Position numbers and translations under genes: made by a program | The notes under the pieces: model-generated | What the model was told of the DNA's origin: nothing | Seen by the model: the letters and a program-made list of their open reading frames with translations, nothing else | Databases searched by the model: none | Part shown: one piece after another, positions 5,018 through 6,997 of the stretch | Layout: each line of letters opens with the position of its first letter | Position numbering within the stretch: the stretch's first letter is position 1 | Assembly: GCA_002770955.1 (NCBI GenBank) | Contig: PCUH01000135.1 | Span: 444-7,440 of the forward strand | Direction of reading: 5' to 3' | Source: Flavobacteriales bacterium CG18_big_fil_WC_8_21_14_2_50_32_9 | GTDB taxonomy: Bacteria > Bacteroidota > Bacteroidia > Flavobacteriales_E > Vicingaceae | Length of the DNA stretch: 6,997 nt

Positions 5018-6727
5018 ATGCAATTTCAATGGCTTATTAACCCAATTTCTTCTCAAAAAAAAATCAACTCCCTTTCCAGCGAACTCAATAATTTAGACCC
5101 AACCCTTACCAACATTCTACTTCAACGAAAAATTGATACCTTCGATAAAGCCAAAGCTTTTTTCCGACCAACATTAAAAGCAATACATAATCCTTTTTTA
5201 ATGAAGGACATGGACAAAGCCGTAAATCGGCTGCAACAAGCCATTGAAAATGAAGAAAAAATACTGATTTTTGGAGATTATGATGTTGATGGAACTACTT
5301 CTGTAGCATTGGTTTATTCCTATTTAAAAAAATTTTATTCCCATTTAGCATATTACATTCCAGATAGGTATGCAGAAGGCTATGGAATTTCTTATCAAGG
5401 AATTGATTATGCTACTGAAAACAACTTCAGTTTAATCATAGCGTTAGATTGCGGCATAAAAGCCACAGATAAAATTGCTTATGCAAACAAAAAAAAGATA
5501 GATTTTATCATTTGCGACCACCATCGTCCCGGCAATGAAATTCCAGATGCTGTTGCTGTATTAGACCCAAAACGAACAGACTGCTCCTACCCTTTTGATG
5601 AACTTTCGGGCTGTGGTGTTGGTTTTAAATTGATGCACGCATGGACACAACAAACCAACAAAAACCAAGAACTTCTTTTTTCTTATTTGGATTTGCTAGC
5701 CATCAGCATTTGTGCCGACATTGTTCCAATTAGAGATGAAAACAGAATTTTTGTTCATTTTGGGTTAGAAGTACTAAATAAATTAGAACGCCCAGGAATA
5801 AAAGCCCTCGTTCAACTTTCGGCAATTAAAAAGAAACTTTCCGTTACCGATATTGTTTTTACTATTTCGCCCAGAATTAATGCTGCTGGAAGAATAGAAT
5901 CGGGCAACAGAGCTGTTGAATTGTTGGTTACTGAAGATGAAAGCGAAGCTATAAATTTTGGAAAAGGAATAAATGGACTTAACAGCGATAGAAAAGATTT
6001 TGATTCAACCATTACGCTTGAAGCCTTAGAAATAATTGAAAACAATCCTTTTTTTGCATCTAAAAAAACAACCGTTCTTTACAATGAAAACTGGCACAAA
6101 GGCGTAATTGGCATTGTTGCTTCCCGATTAATTGAAACCCATTACAAACCAACCATAGTTCTAACTCACTCTGATGGAAAAGCATCTGGATCAGCTCGTT
6201 CTGTTCAAAATTTTGATGTCTATAACGCCATTGATGCCTGTAGTGATTTGTTGGAGCAATATGGCGGACATAAATATGCTGCTGGACTTACCCTAAAATT
6301 AGAAAATTTAGACGCTTTTATAGCTAAATTTGAAAAAATAGTGAGTGAGCAAATTGAACCCGAAATGCTTATCCCTAAAATCAATATTGATGCTGTTTTA
6401 ACTCTTCCTCAAATCAACAACAAATTTTATGGTATATTAAAACAATTTGCTCCTTGTGGCCCCGAAAATATGCAGCCTGTTTTTATGACAGAAAAAATAT
6501 TAACCTCTGACAAGATAAGAATTGTTGGAGAAAATCATTTAAAAATGGAAGTTTTTGACCCTAATGCTCCTGAAACTAAATTTCCGTGCATCGGATTTAA
6601 ACTTGGACATTGGATAGACCAACTTACTGAAGGAATTTTATTCGATATTGTTTATACCATTGAAGAAAATAAATGGAATGGAACAATTTCATTGCAATTG
6701 GTAATTAAAGATATCCGATTAAGTTAA
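5018..6727 (+). CDS. recJ: Single-stranded-DNA-specific exonuclease RecJ
   Basis: The 569-residue length is normal for RecJ. The DHH phosphoesterase domain is complete: FGDYDVDGTTS (motif I, Asp87/Asp89/Asp91), ALDCGIKATD (Asp144), DHHRPG at 167-172, GCGVGFKLMHA, and ICADIVPIRDENR (Asp234). A connector with SPRINAAGRIESG follows. The DHHA1 domain has GVIGIVASRLIE at 362-372, KASGSARS at 388-395 and YGGHKYAAG at 415-423. The C-terminal OB-like domain includes FAPCGPENMQPVF at 477-489. RecJ degrades single-stranded DNA 5' to 3' in the cytoplasm, with Mn2+/Mg2+, in RecF-pathway recombination, mismatch repair and base-excision repair. All catalytic residues I would look for are present and the frame is intact. 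The ATG at 5018 gives the usual N-terminus (QWLINP); there is no Shine-Dalgarno, as expected in this phylum. It probably has its own promoter, and it is followed by a palindrome-rich non-coding region. Confidence 0.97.
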   Translation: MQFQWLINPISSQKKINSLSSELNNLDPTLTNILLQRKIDTFDKAKAFFRPTLKAIHNPFLMKDMDKAVNRLQQAIENEEKILIFGDYDVDGTTSVALVYSYLKKFYSHLAYYIPDRYAEGYGISYQGIDYATENNFSLIIALDCGIKATDKIAYANKKKIDFIICDHHRPGNEIPDAVAVLDPKRTDCSYPFDELSGCGVGFKLMHAWTQQTNKNQELLFSYLDLLAISICADIVPIRDENRIFVHFGLEVLNKLERPGIKALVQLSAIKKKLSVTDIVFTISPRINAAGRIESGNRAVELLVTEDESEAINFGKGINGLNSDRKDFDSTITLEALEIIENNPFFASKKTTVLYNENWHKGVIGIVASRLIETHYKPTIVLTHSDGKASGSARSVQNFDVYNAIDACSDLLEQYGGHKYAAGLTLKLENLDAFIAKFEKIVSEQIEPEMLIPKINIDAVLTLPQINNKFYGILKQFAPCGPENMQPVFMTEKILTSDKIRIVGENHLKMEVFDPNAPETKFPCIGFKLGHWIDQLTEGILFDIVYTIEENKWNGTISLQLVIKDIRLS

Positions 6728-6755
6728 GAAATGCTAAAAAATAAATTTTTCTATT

Positions 6756-6841
6756 TACCCTACGCTACCCCCAACCCCTAAAGGGGAGCCTACGCTATTT
6801 GTATTGTGGGCTGGCTCCCTTTAGGGATAAGGGTGAGGGTA
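6756..6841. repeat. Imperfect inverted repeat element with CCCTAAAGGG cores
   Basis: The ends TACCCT (6756-6761) and AGGGTA (6836-6841) are exact complements. The inner arms 6776-6790 and 6813-6826 pair over 14 bases with one bulged G around a 22-base loop. Each arm also contains a small self-complementary core (CCCC/GGGG at 6775-6786 and CCC/GGG at 6817-6826), so either one long hairpin or two short ones can form. The 9-base CCTACGCTA occurs at 6759-6767 and again at 6789-6797. GC content is far above the surroundings. It could serve as a weak terminator for recJ, but there is no T-tract. No open reading frame is present. Confidence 0.7.
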
Positions 6842-6847
6842 GGACTT

Positions 6848-6890
6848 ACATTTTCTCATCCCGATAACTATCGGGAGGGAAGTAAAATGT
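6848..6890. repeat. Two-part hairpin with a CCCGAT/ATCGGG palindrome
   Basis: The inner stem CCCGAT (6860-6865) pairs with ATCGGG (6870-6875) around AACT. The outer stem ACATTTT (6848-6854) pairs with AAAATGT (6884-6890), separated from the inner one by unpaired bases. The inner part is a second copy of the palindrome at 853-870. It lies directly after the 6756-6841 element, so the two together form a composite non-coding block. Confidence 0.65.
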
Positions 6891-6971
6891 TAATTTTTAA
6901 AACCAGATGTACGACAAATTTCCCTTTTACTATTTTTCATCAGTTAATAGGAACAGCGAGGCTTTTAACTT

Positions 6972-6997
6972 TTTCTTTTTGCTTAATCAAAAAGAAA
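6972..6997. repeat. Perfect 10-bp inverted repeat at the window end
   Basis: TTTCTTTTTG (6972-6981) and CAAAAAGAAA (6988-6997) are exact complements around the loop CTTAAT. The structure runs to the last base and may continue outside. It is almost pure A/T with no GC stem, so it does not look like a standard terminator. Positions 6891-6971 between this and the preceding hairpin show no gene or recognisable site. Confidence 0.55.

Noticed and set aside
5812..6045. 77-residue minus-strand frame
   Set aside because: Antisense to recJ; its Ser/Leu-rich content mirrors the coding strand.

Overview
The window is AT-rich (about one third G+C by eye). It looks like a chromosomal segment of a Bacteroidota bacterium, most likely of the Flavobacteriia type. 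Four things point there: a type IX secretion (T9SS) C-terminal sorting domain on the first protein, no Shine-Dalgarno sequences ahead of the genes, Bacteroidota-style TAnnTTTG promoter boxes, and small GC-rich palindromes in otherwise AT-rich intergenic DNA. I cannot name a species. No phage, insertion sequence, CRISPR, tRNA or rRNA is visible.

Layout. Positions 1-698 hold the 3' end of a large secreted repeat protein (T9SS cargo). A strong, symmetric hairpin (718-752) separates it from a convergent small zinc-ribbon-like gene of unknown function (871-1263, minus strand). The 699-870 gap also carries short palindromes of REP-like character. A divergent intergenic region (1264-1405) leads into a two-gene unit on the plus strand. 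This is a COG2509-type FAD-dependent oxidoreductase (1406-2974, with a forced non-ATG start) followed after one base by a membrane-anchored DNA/RNA non-specific endonuclease (2976-3914). A stand-alone SpoIIE/RsbU-type PP2C phosphatase (4064-4933) and the single-strand exonuclease RecJ (5018-6727) follow, each with its own possible -7 box. The last 270 bases (6728-6997) have no gene. They contain three separate inverted-repeat structures, one of them a second copy of the palindrome near 853-870.

How the genes work together. I see no single pathway. RecJ is housekeeping DNA repair, the phosphatase is regulatory, the nuclease acts outside the cytoplasm, and the first protein is exported. The only tight physical link is oxidoreductase-nuclease. 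I found no convincing new multi-gene system. The items most worth a second look are the clustered palindromic elements, the TTG start with a possible very short leader, the oxidoreductase-nuclease coupling, and the uncharacterised zinc-ribbon protein.
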